This document shows, one piece after another, positions 10,664 through 20,065 of a DNA stretch of 64,000 nt. Origin of the DNA: Kistimonas asteriae (GTDB lineage: Bacteria > Pseudomonadota > Gammaproteobacteria > Pseudomonadales > Endozoicomonadaceae); contig NZ_JAEVHF010000015.1 of the NCBI RefSeq assembly GCF_018263925.1, positions 1 to 64,000 of the forward strand. The letters run 5' to 3'. The translations under genes were made by a program, and so were the position numbers. Position 1 is the stretch's first letter, and every line of letters begins with the position of its first letter. Under the pieces are notes generated by a model. It was given only the letters and a program-made list of their open reading frames with translations, searched no databases and was not told where the DNA came from.

Positions 10664-12553
10664 ATGAAAATTGATCCGGATGATAAAAACGTCAGTGAAC
10701 ATGTGCAGATCAGCCGTCGCCTGTTCCTGGGGTCAGCGGCGGCACTGACTGGCGGTGTGGTTGCCGGGACCGGTCTGGCGACCAGCCTGTTTGTTCCCAC
10801 GGCGAAAGCGGCGGGGAAGGGGGAACAGTCCGGTGCTGTGGCGCCCGGTGAGCTGGATGAGTATTACGGCTTCTGGAGCGGTGGCCACTCCGGTGAAGTC
10901 CGTATCCTCGGCCTGCCTTCCATGCGCGAACTGATGCGCATTCCTGTGTTCAACGTGGATTCCGCCACAGGCTGGGGCATGACCAACGAAAGCAAGGCGA
11001 TCCTGGGGGATTCATCAAAATACCTGAATGGTGACGCCCATCACCCGCATATGTCGATGACTGACGGGCATTATGATGGCAAGTATGTCTTTATCAATGA
11101 CAAGGCCAATACCCGGGTTGCACGGATTCGCTGCGATGTGATGAAGACTGACAAGATCATTGATATTCCCAATGTGTCGGCGATTCACGGTTTGCGGGTG
11201 CAGAAAGTGCCCCATACCAAATATGTATTCTGCAATGGTGAGTATGAGGTGCCGTTGCCGAACGATGGCCGTGACCTGAATAATCCGGAGAAATATTTCT
11301 CCATGTTCAATGTGATTGATGCGGAGAAAATGGAGGTGGCGTTCCAGGTGATTGTCGATGGCAACCTGGATAACACTGATGCGGATTATACCGGCACCTA
11401 CGCCGCTTCCACCTGCTACAACTCCGAAAAGGGCATGACCCTGCCGGAGATGATCTCCGCTGAGCGCGACTGGGTGGTGGTCTACAACATCCCGTTGATC
11501 GAAAAGGCGATCGCCGCCGGAGATTACACCACGATAGGGGATTCGAAAGTCCCTGTTGTGGATGGCCGTCATGGCAGCAAACTGACCCGTTATATTCCGG
11601 TGCCGAAGAGCCCGCACGGTATGAATACCGCGCCGGACGGCAAGTACTTTGTCGCTAATGGCAAGTTGTCGCCTACTGTCAGCGTCATTGCCATTGATAA
11701 GCTTGATGATCTGTTTGCCGACCGGATCAAGCCAAGGGATACCATTGTCGCCGAACCGGAGCTGGGGCTCGGGCCGCTGCATACGGCGTTCGACGGTCGT
11801 GGCAACGCCTATACCACCGTGTTCATTGACAGCCAGATTGTTAAATGGGATGTCAAAAAAGCCATTCGCGCGTACAACGGTGAAAAGGTCAATTACATTG
11901 TCGAAAAGCTCGACGTGCATTATCAGCCCGGCCATAACCATACGTCGATGGGCGAAACCCGGGATGCTGACGGTAAGTGGCTGGTGGCCCTGTGCAAGTT
12001 CTCCAAGGATCGGTTCCTGAAGACCGGCCCCCTGCATCCGGAGAATGACCAGTTGATTGATATCTCTGGCGACAAGATGCGGATCGTCCATGACGGGCCG
12101 ACCTATGCCGAACCCCATGACTGCATGATTGTCCATCGCAGCAAGGTCAAGACCCGTAAGCTCTGGAAGCGGAATGATCCGATCTTTGCCGGTACCGTTG
12201 CCATGGCAAAAGACGACGGCGTCAATCTGGAGACGGATAACCGGGTAATTCGTGATGGTAACAAGGTGCGGGTTTACATGACCTCGATTGCGCCCAGCTT
12301 CGGTATGAACGATTTCACCGTTAAGCAGGGGGATGAGGTCACGGTGGTAGTCACCAACTTGGACATGATCGAAGACGTCACCCATGGCTTCTGTGTGGTC
12401 AACCACGGAGTGAGCATGGAGATTGGGCCTCAGCAGACCGCCTCCGTCACCTTCATGGCCGACAGACCCGGGGTGCACTGGTACTACTGTCACTGGTTCT
12501 GCCATGCCCTGCATATGGAAATGCGTGGACGTATGCTGGTGGAAAAAGCCTGA
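10664..12553 (+). CDS. nosZ: Nitrous oxide reductase (clade I, Tat-exported)
   Basis: A 629-residue periplasmic copper enzyme reducing N2O to N2. A Tat signal ([10 protein letters not shown] at 17-26) marks clade I. The seven-bladed propeller contains the His motifs of the CuZ cluster (for example [22 protein letters not shown]). The C-terminal cupredoxin domain holds CuA ligands in [12 protein letters not shown] (Cys609, Cys613, His617, Met620). The start follows GAGGAGAGA. It is ten bases after nosR and clearly co-transcribed with it. Confidence 0.98.
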   Translation: MKIDPDDKNVSEHVQISRRLFLGSAAALTGGVVAGTGLATSLFVPTAKAAGKGEQSGAVAPGELDEYYGFWSGGHSGEVRILGLPSMRELMRIPVFNVDSATGWGMTNESKAILGDSSKYLNGDAHHPHMSMTDGHYDGKYVFINDKANTRVARIRCDVMKTDKIIDIPNVSAIHGLRVQKVPHTKYVFCNGEYEVPLPNDGRDLNNPEKYFSMFNVIDAEKMEVAFQVIVDGNLDNTDADYTGTYAASTCYNSEKGMTLPEMISAERDWVVVYNIPLIEKAIAAGDYTTIGDSKVPVVDGRHGSKLTRYIPVPKSPHGMNTAPDGKYFVANGKLSPTVSVIAIDKLDDLFADRIKPRDTIVAEPELGLGPLHTAFDGRGNAYTTVFIDSQIVKWDVKKAIRAYNGEKVNYIVEKLDVHYQPGHNHTSMGETRDADGKWLVALCKFSKDRFLKTGPLHPENDQLIDISGDKMRIVHDGPTYAEPHDCMIVHRSKVKTRKLWKRNDPIFAGTVAMAKDDGVNLETDNRVIRDGNKVRVYMTSIAPSFGMNDFTVKQGDEVTVVVTNLDMIEDVTHGFCVVNHGVSMEIGPQQTASVTFMADRPGVHWYYCHWFCHALHMEMRGRMLVEKA

Positions 12554-12611
12554 TTGAACGGGGTGGCCCATAACGACCGGTGCTGCAGCGCCGGTCAGGA
12601 ATAGCGATACC

Positions 12612-13973
12612 ATGAAACACGTTGCCCGTCTGTTGTACGTCCTGTGTCTTTTACTGGGTACTGTACCGGCGCAGGCTGTGGATATTCCGGTTCCCCCCGG
12701 AAGTGATCTTCAGCAGGTGCTGGACAGCAGCCGTGTGGGGGATCGGGTTGTATTACAGGCAGGCACGTATCGTGGAAATTTTGTGATACGCCAATCCATC
12801 ACGCTGACCGGTGAGCCTGGGGCGGTCATTGATGGTAATGGCATTAACGATGCGTTACGGATACAGGCGCCGGATGTCGTTATTAGCAACCTGAATATCA
12901 TCAACTGGGGCGGCGATCTGACGGCCCAGAATGCCGGGATCTACGTGGAAGCCGCCGGCCGTAATTGCCAGATAGACAACAATGACCTGAAGGGCAATGC
13001 CTTCGGCATCTGGCTGGACCGGGTCCAGGGCGGCCGGGTGAGCGGTAACCGGATTGAGGGTAACCCGGCGCTGCGGTCTGCTGACCGGGGCAATGGTATT
13101 CACCTGTCGCTGGTTCGCGGTATTGAGGTTCGGGATAACGACGTTCGTCGAACCCGGGACGGACTCTACATCATCTCCAGCGAGAATAACCGGCTGATCA
13201 ATAACCGGGTGCATGACCTGCGCTTCGGTATCCATTACATGTATTCCCATAATAACGAGGTCATCGGCAACCGGTCATGGCGCAACCGGACCGGTTACGC
13301 GCTGATGTCATCCCGGGGCCTGAAGATTCTTGGCAACACGTCTGAGGAAGATGGTAATTACGGCATCCTGATGAATTTTATTACCTATTCCGAGATTCGT
13401 GACAACCGCATCCGGCGCATCCGCGCGGACGGTGACAACATTGAGGGTGCCGAGGGCAAGGCATTGTTTGTCTACAACTCGGCCTATAACCGCATCAGTG
13501 GCAACCTGTTTGCCGACAGTGATCTTGGCATTCACCTGACTGCGGGATCAGAAGGCAATACCGTGTTTGAGAACGCGTTTGTCGGGAATCGCACCCAGGT
13601 GAAGTATGTCGCCACCCGGGCGCAGGAGTGGTCCGGTGGCGAGGGGCGGCACCGCGGCAATTACTGGAGTGATTACCTGGGCTGGGATATGAATGGCGAC
13701 GGTCTGGGGGATGTGGTGTATGAACCTAACGACAATATGGACCGGTTGCTGTGGAAGTACCCGTCATCACGGCTGCTGATCAACTCACCCGCCGTTGTCG
13801 TATTGCGCTGGGTACAGCAGCAGTTTCCGGTGTTTCGGTCGCCGGGCGTGACGGACAGCTACCCGCTGATGGCCAATCCGGTGGCGCCGGCCAGACCGAA
13901 ATCCCTGTCGTCCAGTGCCATCGTCATAAAAGATCACCCGGTGGAACCGGCAACAGGAGGGCAGCCGCTGTGA
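12612..13973 (+). CDS. nosD: NosD, copper-site assembly protein
   Basis: A 453-residue exported protein (signal peptide ending at AQA near residue 22) with many parallel beta-helix (CASH) repeats of the N-x-I-x-x-N type throughout. NosD works with the NosF/NosY ABC transporter to build the CuZ sulfur-copper centre of NosZ in the periplasm. The stop codon overlaps the nosF start (GTGA), which indicates translational coupling. Confidence 0.95.
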   Translation: MKHVARLLYVLCLLLGTVPAQAVDIPVPPGSDLQQVLDSSRVGDRVVLQAGTYRGNFVIRQSITLTGEPGAVIDGNGINDALRIQAPDVVISNLNIINWGGDLTAQNAGIYVEAAGRNCQIDNNDLKGNAFGIWLDRVQGGRVSGNRIEGNPALRSADRGNGIHLSLVRGIEVRDNDVRRTRDGLYIISSENNRLINNRVHDLRFGIHYMYSHNNEVIGNRSWRNRTGYALMSSRGLKILGNTSEEDGNYGILMNFITYSEIRDNRIRRIRADGDNIEGAEGKALFVYNSAYNRISGNLFADSDLGIHLTAGSEGNTVFENAFVGNRTQVKYVATRAQEWSGGEGRHRGNYWSDYLGWDMNGDGLGDVVYEPNDNMDRLLWKYPSSRLLINSPAVVVLRWVQQQFPVFRSPGVTDSYPLMANPVAPARPKSLSSSAIVIKDHPVEPATGGQPL

Positions 13974-14890
13974 CCATCCTGCAGATGGACAATGTCGTTA
14001 AACAGTTCGACACGCTGAAGGCCCTGCAGGGCATCAGCCTGTCACTGGAAGAAGGTGAGGTACTGGGGCTATTCGGCCATAACGGCGCGGGCAAAAGTAC
14101 CAGCATGAAACTGATACTGGGGCTGCTGAGCCCGGACGAGGGCGAAATATCGGTGTTCGGTGAGCAACCGGACCAGAAGGGCTTTCGCCAGCAGCGTCAC
14201 CGGATCGGTTTCCTGCAGGAGAATGTCAGCTTCTATGAGCAGCTGACCGGGTTGGAAGTCCTGCTGTTTTTTGCACGGCTCAAGGGCTATGGCCGCAAAA
14301 TGTGCCTGGAATTGCTGGAGCGGCTAGGGCTGGCGCATGCCGTCGGGCGTAAAGTCGGCACCTGGTCCAAGGGGATGCGTCAGCGGCTGGGACTGGCCCA
14401 GGCGCTGCTGGGGGAGCCGAAACTGTTGCTGCTGGATGAGCCCACCGTCGGGCTGGATCCGTCGGCCACCCAGGATTTCTACGGAAGCGTGGCTGAGCTG
14501 AAAGCGCAGGGCTGCAGTGTGATCCTCTGTTCCCATGTGCTGCCCGGGGTAGAGCGCTATATCGATCGCGCGGCCATCATGGGACAGGGCAGGGTGCTGG
14601 CGCAGGGGGAGCTGGAGACGCTGCGTGCGCAGGCGGACCTGCCGGTCAGTGTTCTGCTGGAAGGGGAAAACCTGCTGCAACAGTTGCCGGATGACCTGAA
14701 AGCGTTGGCGCAGGGAACCCGGGAGCAGGCGGGCAGGTTGCAGCTGCAGGGGCGGGCGGATGACAAGCTCAAACTGTTGCGGGGGGCTGCCACCATGCCG
14801 GGGCTGACCGATATCCAGTGGCGCGTGCCGAACCTCGAAGACCTCTATAACCATTTCAGCCGGGAATGCCTGCAGGAGACTCGACAATGA
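13970..14890 (+). CDS. nosF: NosF, ABC transporter ATPase
   Basis: A 306-residue cytosolic ATPase. Walker A is GHNGAGKS at 36-43, the signature-like motif is SKGMRQRLGLAQ, and Walker B is LLLLDEPTVGLD. I chose the GTG at 13970 because AACAGGAGGG lies just upstream, the nosD stop overlaps it, and it starts the protein just before the conserved first strand. It powers NosY for export of a sulfur species needed by NosZ maturation. Confidence 0.95.
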   Translation: MTILQMDNVVKQFDTLKALQGISLSLEEGEVLGLFGHNGAGKSTSMKLILGLLSPDEGEISVFGEQPDQKGFRQQRHRIGFLQENVSFYEQLTGLEVLLFFARLKGYGRKMCLELLERLGLAHAVGRKVGTWSKGMRQRLGLAQALLGEPKLLLLDEPTVGLDPSATQDFYGSVAELKAQGCSVILCSHVLPGVERYIDRAAIMGQGRVLAQGELETLRAQADLPVSVLLEGENLLQQLPDDLKALAQGTREQAGRLQLQGRADDKLKLLRGAATMPGLTDIQWRVPNLEDLYNHFSRECLQETRQ

Positions 14891-15714
14891 ACGCATTGCT
14901 GATTGTGGCGGGCAAGGAATTCCGGGACGGCCTGCGAAACCGCTGGCTGCTGGCGATAGCCGTTACTCTGGGGCTATTGGCGATCGGTCTGGCGGTGTTT
15001 GGTGCGGCCGCCGCCGGTCACAGCGGGTTTGCCCCGGTGGCGACGACGATTGCCAGCCTTGCCAGCCTGGCGGTGTTCATTGTACCGCTCATTGCACTGC
15101 TTCTGTCGTTTGATGCGCTGGTGGGTGAGGCGGAGAACGGCACCTTGTTGCTGTTGTTGACCTACCCCCTGAGCCGTGACCAGTTACTGCTCGGGAAATG
15201 GTTGGGCCATGGTGGCATCCTGGCGACGGCTACTGTCGCCGGGTTCGGGTCGGCAGCCGTTGTGATGGGTGTGTTTTCAGATGCTGAACCGGCAGAGCTG
15301 TTGCCACCTTTTGCCGTTTTGATGGTGACGGCCATCCTGCTGGGTTGGTGTTTTATCGGTATCGCTTACCTGATCAGTGCCCGGGTGCGTGAGAAGTCGC
15401 GGGCTGCCGGCCTAGCGCTGGTGGTCTGGATGCTGTTTGTGCTGGTGTTTGATATGGGGCTGCTGGGACTGCTGGTGGCGACCGGCGGCCAGGTGGATGG
15501 CCAGTTATTTCCATGGTTACTGCTGCTTAACCCCACCGACGTATTCCGGCTGGTCAACTTGCAGTACCTGGGGCGTGGTGAAGCCTTGACTGGAATCATG
15601 TCCGTCGCAGCCGGTGGCGTGTTCTCATGGTTGACATTGATCGTGGTGATGATCGGCTGGCTGCTGTTGCCGGTCGGCCTTGCGCTGATGGTCTTTCGCC
15701 GTCGCCCGCTTTGA
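14887..15714 (+). CDS. nosY: NosY, ABC transporter permease
   Basis: A 275-residue inner-membrane protein with about six membrane segments, starting at the ATGA overlap with nosF (CAGGAGA ribosome site). The N-terminal 'KEFRDGLRNRW' motif is typical of ABC-2 type permeases. It is the membrane partner of NosF in NosZ copper-sulfur centre assembly. Confidence 0.95.
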   Translation: MNALLIVAGKEFRDGLRNRWLLAIAVTLGLLAIGLAVFGAAAAGHSGFAPVATTIASLASLAVFIVPLIALLLSFDALVGEAENGTLLLLLTYPLSRDQLLLGKWLGHGGILATATVAGFGSAAVVMGVFSDAEPAELLPPFAVLMVTAILLGWCFIGIAYLISARVREKSRAAGLALVVWMLFVLVFDMGLLGLLVATGGQVDGQLFPWLLLLNPTDVFRLVNLQYLGRGEALTGIMSVAAGGVFSWLTLIVVMIGWLLLPVGLALMVFRRRPL

Positions 15715-15730
15715 TAAGGAGTACTTCAGA

Positions 15731-16348
15731 ATGTCCATGATAAATAGAAAAGTAATGACCCTGTGTGCGGGACTGCTACTGGTTGTACTGGTTGGTTGTA
15801 ACCAGGAGCCGGAGCACAGTGCCATGCAGCATGCCATGCCCATTGAGGCGGGTGACACCTGTCACCTGTGTGGCATGATTATCCGGAACCACCCCGGCCC
15901 CAAGGGGGAGCTGTATGTAAACGGCAGCCCGTCAATCAAACGTTTCTGCTCCACCCGGGACCTGTTTTCCTGGTTGCTGCAGCCGGAAAATCAGCCGAAT
16001 GTTCAGACCGTTTTTGTGCATGACATGGCAAAGTCCTCCTGGGAAACGCCGGATGACAACGCGTTTATTGAAGCCAAAGATGCCTGGTTTGTTGCTGGCA
16101 GCAGCAAAAGCGGCGCCATGGGCGCGACGCTGAGCAGTTTTGCCTCGGAAGGGGACGCTACTGCCTTTGCCCGGGATTTTGGGGGTGAGGTGTTGCGTTT
16201 TGAGTCAGTAACCCTTGAATTACTGGGTTCCCTTGCGATGCCAGGTGAAGGGAGGGGGATGCATGGCATGGTGATGAAACACGGTGCGGAGCATTCCACC
16301 ATGAAGGATATGCCTGCCGCTGACACGTCACACACGATGAACCACTGA
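15731..16348 (+). CDS. nosL: NosL, copper chaperone lipoprotein with Met/His-rich tail
   Basis: A 205-residue lipoprotein (lipobox ending VLVGC, Cys23) of the NosL family, which delivers Cu(I) to NosZ. The copper-binding core has Cys44-HLC47-GM49. After the usual domain (to about residue 175) it continues into a tail rich in Met and His (MHGMVMKHGAEHSTMKDM and a terminal HTMNH). Many NosL proteins lack such a long tail; extra copper binding is an inference. It is 16 bases after nosY. Confidence 0.94.
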   Translation: MSMINRKVMTLCAGLLLVVLVGCNQEPEHSAMQHAMPIEAGDTCHLCGMIIRNHPGPKGELYVNGSPSIKRFCSTRDLFSWLLQPENQPNVQTVFVHDMAKSSWETPDDNAFIEAKDAWFVAGSSKSGAMGATLSSFASEGDATAFARDFGGEVLRFESVTLELLGSLAMPGEGRGMHGMVMKHGAEHSTMKDMPAADTSHTMNH

Positions 16349-16374
16349 CAGACATTCGGGCCAGGGAGGGAGGT

Positions 16375-16713
16375 ATGAACAAGCAGGGGATGCGACCGGC
16401 GGTTGTCGCCTGGTCGCTGTATCTAATGAATCTGTTGCTGTTACCCGGTGTGGCGTTTATTGGTCTGCTCTGGTGCGGGTATCGCCACTGTCGTCATGAA
16501 GCGTTTCAGGTGCGTCGCCATCTCCAGTGTGCTGTTGGCCTGAGTCTGGCCGCCGGCGTCTTGCTGATCATCATACCGCTGGTCATTGTGTTGGGTTTCG
16601 GTACAGGCGCCACCGTGGTGATGTCGCTACTGGTTTATATCGTCACCGCCCATGCCTGTTGTGTCCTGCCAGGTATTGTCGGATTGGCAAAGGCCATGGC
16701 AATGAATGACTGA
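16375..16713 (+). CDS. Small membrane protein at end of nos operon
   Basis: A 112-residue protein with three hydrophobic segments (about 13-30, 50-72, 78-104) and Cys/His-rich short loops (CGYRHCRHEA, HACCVLPG). It follows nosL by 26 bases with a GGGAGG ribosome site, so it belongs to the nos transcript. Comparable small membrane proteins sometimes end nos operons, but I cannot name the family. A role in metal handling or NosZ maturation would be a guess based on position. Confidence 0.7.
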   Translation: MNKQGMRPAVVAWSLYLMNLLLLPGVAFIGLLWCGYRHCRHEAFQVRRHLQCAVGLSLAAGVLLIIIPLVIVLGFGTGATVVMSLLVYIVTAHACCVLPGIVGLAKAMAMND

Positions 16714-16987
16714 CTAAAAGCGCATCAGTGGCGGACTAGCGCATTGCAGCATGCAAAAGCAGAATCGCTATAACTACCGAGTTAATCTCTGTTTTGCTGC
16801 AGGCTTGGCCTGGTCGCAACGGTTGTGATCGCAGATTTCAGCGAGAGATTTCCTGATTATAGAGCGGCGGGTCCGGGGGCGCCTTCGAGTCGAAGAGTAA
16901 TGTACTGACATCGTTCGATAAGGTGGCAGTCGGAGAGGGGAGGTAACGTCGCATCGGTTATTGATGAATACCGTTGGCTGTCGGGTA

Positions 16988-17461
16988 TCAGTCCCGGCTA
17001 TGCAGAGGGATTACCCGCTGATTACTGCTGCCGCGCCAGGCCAGTGACAGGTCTCGCTTTTCCAGCTCAAACTTCCCGTCAACCAGTACGTCAATATACG
17101 AAATAATCTTCCGTTGTTTCTCTTTCAGGGTTTCCAGGGTATACCCGGTCCATAGCCAGATATCTTTGTCCGGATACGTGTCTTTTACCCGCTTCACCAG
17201 TCTCAGAATACAGTCAAGATTGCCGGGGAACAGTGGGTCCCCACCGGAGAGGGAGAGTCCGTTACGGTGAATGCGTGTATCACCGAGATCCCGGATAATC
17301 TGATCTTCCATCGCCTGAGTGAATGGGTGGCCAGAAGCCGCATCCCAACTGCTGGAATTGTGGCAGCCTTTGCAGAAATGCTCGCAACCACTGACAAACA
17401 GTGTGCAGCGGGTGCCGACGCCATTGACGACATCGATCGGGTAATACTGAAGGTAATTCAT
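16988..17461 (-). CDS. nrdG: Class III RNR activating enzyme (E. coli type)
   Basis: A radical-SAM protein that makes the glycyl radical on NrdD using S-adenosylmethionine and a 4Fe-4S cluster. Starting at the ATG at 17461 it has 157 residues, close to E. coli NrdG (154), and begins MNYLQYYPIDVVNGVGTRCT as expected. The cluster cysteines are C26-EHFC30-KGC33. A longer start at 17518 would add 19 non-conserved residues. It lies 68 bases downstream of nrdD on the same strand. Confidence 0.95.
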   Translation of the reverse strand: MNYLQYYPIDVVNGVGTRCTLFVSGCEHFCKGCHNSSSWDAASGHPFTQAMEDQIIRDLGDTRIHRNGLSLSGGDPLFPGNLDCILRLVKRVKDTYPDKDIWLWTGYTLETLKEKQRKIISYIDVLVDGKFELEKRDLSLAWRGSSNQRVIPLHSRD

Positions 17462-17529
17462 GGACGGTTCCGGAGGTGTCAGCCGGTTCTGTATCAACAG
17501 AACCGGCACTGATCTCATGCCTGTTTTAA

Positions 17530-19680
17530 TTACAGGTGTTTTACACGACGAACCACTTCTTCCTGCTTGCCTCGGATGAAGGGGCGGCTGTTGGGTTGCC
17601 CCAGATAACCGCAGACCCGGCGGGTCACTGACATTTTGTCAGAGTTGCGGTTTTTGCACTGGGGGCATTCGAAACCACGGTTGGTGGCATTGAACTCGCC
17701 CTCGAAGCCACAGGCGTAGCAGGAGTCATTGGGGGTATTGGTGCCGTAGTAGGGTACCCGGTCATAAGTGTAGTCCCAGACATTTTCCAGGGCTTTCAGG
17801 TTATGGGTCATGTTCGGGTATTCGCCATAACAGATGAAGCCGCCGGAAGCATGCTGCGGGTAGACCTGTTCGAAGTCCACCTTGTCATAGGGCGTGACTT
17901 TCTTCTCAACATCCAGGTGGAAAGAGTTGGTGTAATACCCTTTCACGGTGACGCCTTCGATCACGCCAAATGCTTTTTCATCCAGTCTGCAGAAACGGTC
18001 GCACAGGCTTTCGCTGGGGGTTGAGTAAAGGCTGAAACCGTAACCGGTCTCGGCTTTCCAGCGGTTCACTGCATTGCGTAGATATTCGACAATGGCAACG
18101 CCTTTCTGGCGTAGCTCTTCAGAATCGTATATATCGCCTTTGCCATACAGGGCATTGATGGTCTCGTGAATACCAATGTAACCCAGAGAAATAGACGCAC
18201 GGCCATTCTTGAAGATATCACTGACCTTGTCGTCCGGCTTCAGGCGCACGCCACAGGCACCTTCAACATAGAGAATCGGTGCGACGCTGGCACGGACATG
18301 GTCAAGACGCTCAATACGGGTCATAAGGGCTTCGCGGGCCAGCTCAAGGCGCTGATCCAGCAGGCGGAAGAAGGCAGACTCCTTCTCACTGTCATCCGCA
18401 CCACTTTGGACGGTTTCAATGGCAATACGGGGCAGGTTCAGGGAGACAACGCCCAGGTTGTTGCGGCCGTCGTGTACGAGCTTGCCATCTTCTTCGTAGG
18501 TGTTCAGGAATGAACGACAGCCCATCGGGGTCTTGAAACTGCCGGTGACTTCGACCAGCTTGTCGTAGTTCAGAATATCCGGGTACATCCGCTTGCTGGC
18601 ACATTCCAGGGCTAGTTGCTTAATATCGTAGTTCGGATCTTCGGGGGCAAAGTTAACACCTTTGCGAATACCAAATACCAGCTTGGGAAAGACCGGGGTT
18701 TTCTTGTTACGACCCAGACCGCGAATCCGGTTTTTCAGAATGGATTTCTGTACCAGACGCTCTTCCCAGCTGGTGCCGAGGCCAAAGCCGAAGGTGACAA
18801 ACGGCGTCTGTCCGTTAGCGGTATGCAGGGTATTGACCTCGTACTCCAGCGCCTGGTAGGCGTCGTAGCAATCTTTCTCGGTCATTTCCATGGCGTATTC
18901 GCGGGCCTTGGCTTCGTCGCCAATCCACCGCATACCCTGAGTCAGGTGTTTGTCGTAGGTCTTGCGTACGTAAGGCGCGTGAATCCGGTCAATCTCGTTG
19001 ATGCTGGTACCGCCATAAATATGGCTGGACACCTGGGCGATGATCTGGGCGGTTATCGCTGCTGCCGTGGTGATGGATTTCGGCGTTTCAATTTCCGCAT
19101 TGCCCATGCGGAACCCGTTGGTCATCATGCCTTCGATATCGATCAGCATGCAGTTGAACATGGGAAAGAACGGCGCGTAATCCAGATCGTGGTAGTGGAT
19201 GTCGCCCCGGTCATGGGCCGCACTGATATGGGCGGGCAGCAGATGCTGCTTGGCGTAATGTTTAGCAACAACGCCGGCCAGAAGATCCCGCTGGGTAGGG
19301 ATGATCTTGCTGTCCTTGTTGGCATTTTCGTTCATCAACTGTTCGTTATCCTGGTTGATGATGCTCAGGATATCGCGGCCCAGGGCATTGCGGGACTCGC
19401 GCTCGATATCGCGGGTCTGGCGGTATTCGATGTATTTGCGCGCCGCATTCGGGTACTGGCTGCGCATCAGCAGATCTTCCACCAGGTTCTGGATATCATA
19501 GATATCGACCACGGCCTGGTCGGCAACGCTCTGTTCGATCTCCCGGGCCACCTGCTCGGCGAAGGTATCGTCTCTGACATGGGCATCGTTCAATGCACTT
19601 GCCACGGCCTTGACTATACGTGGTGCGTCGAAAGGCTTGCGTGAACCATCGCGCTTGATGATGTCAGTCATGCGGGGCAT
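17530..19680 (-). CDS. nrdD: Anaerobic ribonucleoside-triphosphate reductase (E. coli type)
   Basis: A 716-residue class III ribonucleotide reductase making dNTPs without oxygen. It has an N-terminal ATP-cone (about 5-95), a central barrel, a zinc-binding C-terminal region (CYACGFEG...CPQC) and the glycyl-radical loop RRVCGYLG, radical Gly about 691. It is complete, unlike the second nrdD of this window. Its activator gene follows. An NrdR-like box lies upstream at 19758. Confidence 0.96.
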   Translation of the reverse strand: MPRMTDIIKRDGSRKPFDAPRIVKAVASALNDAHVRDDTFAEQVAREIEQSVADQAVVDIYDIQNLVEDLLMRSQYPNAARKYIEYRQTRDIERESRNALGRDILSIINQDNEQLMNENANKDSKIIPTQRDLLAGVVAKHYAKQHLLPAHISAAHDRGDIHYHDLDYAPFFPMFNCMLIDIEGMMTNGFRMGNAEIETPKSITTAAAITAQIIAQVSSHIYGGTSINEIDRIHAPYVRKTYDKHLTQGMRWIGDEAKAREYAMEMTEKDCYDAYQALEYEVNTLHTANGQTPFVTFGFGLGTSWEERLVQKSILKNRIRGLGRNKKTPVFPKLVFGIRKGVNFAPEDPNYDIKQLALECASKRMYPDILNYDKLVEVTGSFKTPMGCRSFLNTYEEDGKLVHDGRNNLGVVSLNLPRIAIETVQSGADDSEKESAFFRLLDQRLELAREALMTRIERLDHVRASVAPILYVEGACGVRLKPDDKVSDIFKNGRASISLGYIGIHETINALYGKGDIYDSEELRQKGVAIVEYLRNAVNRWKAETGYGFSLYSTPSESLCDRFCRLDEKAFGVIEGVTVKGYYTNSFHLDVEKKVTPYDKVDFEQVYPQHASGGFICYGEYPNMTHNLKALENVWDYTYDRVPYYGTNTPNDSCYACGFEGEFNATNRGFECPQCKNRNSDKMSVTRRVCGYLGQPNSRPFIRGKQEEVVRRVKHL

Positions 19681-20065
19681 CTCCGGGAGTCAGCAGGTAA
19701 ACAGTCGTTATTGTGTATCCGTATAATCCCTCAAATGGTGTTTGTCTTGGGGGCGGAACACTATATGTAGTATTTGGGCGGCGGTATGTTCTCTGAAAGG
19801 ACTGATATCTTCAATATTGACAAAACGAAAAACGACTGTGGTTTGTCAGTGTGGACGGTCAGGAGTCAGTTGTTACTTTCGCGTTGCGCCTTGTCGAGTA
19901 GCGGCATGGGGGAAATGGGCTAACAGGAAAACGACATTTGTAGGTATTTGCCGAAGCGTGGTGGTCAGGCACGGTCTGTGGTTGGAAATAATACGGCAAT
20001 TGCCATGTCTATGGAGACGTCGACAGATTGCCATCCATGGCTGTCTGACAAACGTTCAGTTCTCT
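19681..20065. other. Intergenic region upstream of nrdD (class III system 1)
   Basis: 385 bases without a credible gene. It contains the nrdD promoter with NrdR-like sites in its left part; the right part, next to the peptidase stop, holds nothing I recognise. Confidence 0.5.
19758..19773 (-). promoter_or_regulatory. NrdR box upstream of nrdD (system 1)
   Basis: ACACTATATGTAGTAT matches the NrdR consensus ACACWATATATWGTGT at 14 of 16 positions. A degenerate second site (about 9/16, good in one half) is at 19726-19741, exactly 32 bp away centre to centre, as expected for paired NrdR boxes. Confidence 0.75.

Noticed and set aside
11015..12613. 532-codon open frame antisense to nosZ
   Set aside because: Third-position codon bias of nosZ explains it; His-rich, no domain, while nosZ itself is unmistakable.
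18616..19644. 342-codon open frame antisense to nrdD
   Set aside because: Mirror of a well-conserved nrdD; no independent signals.
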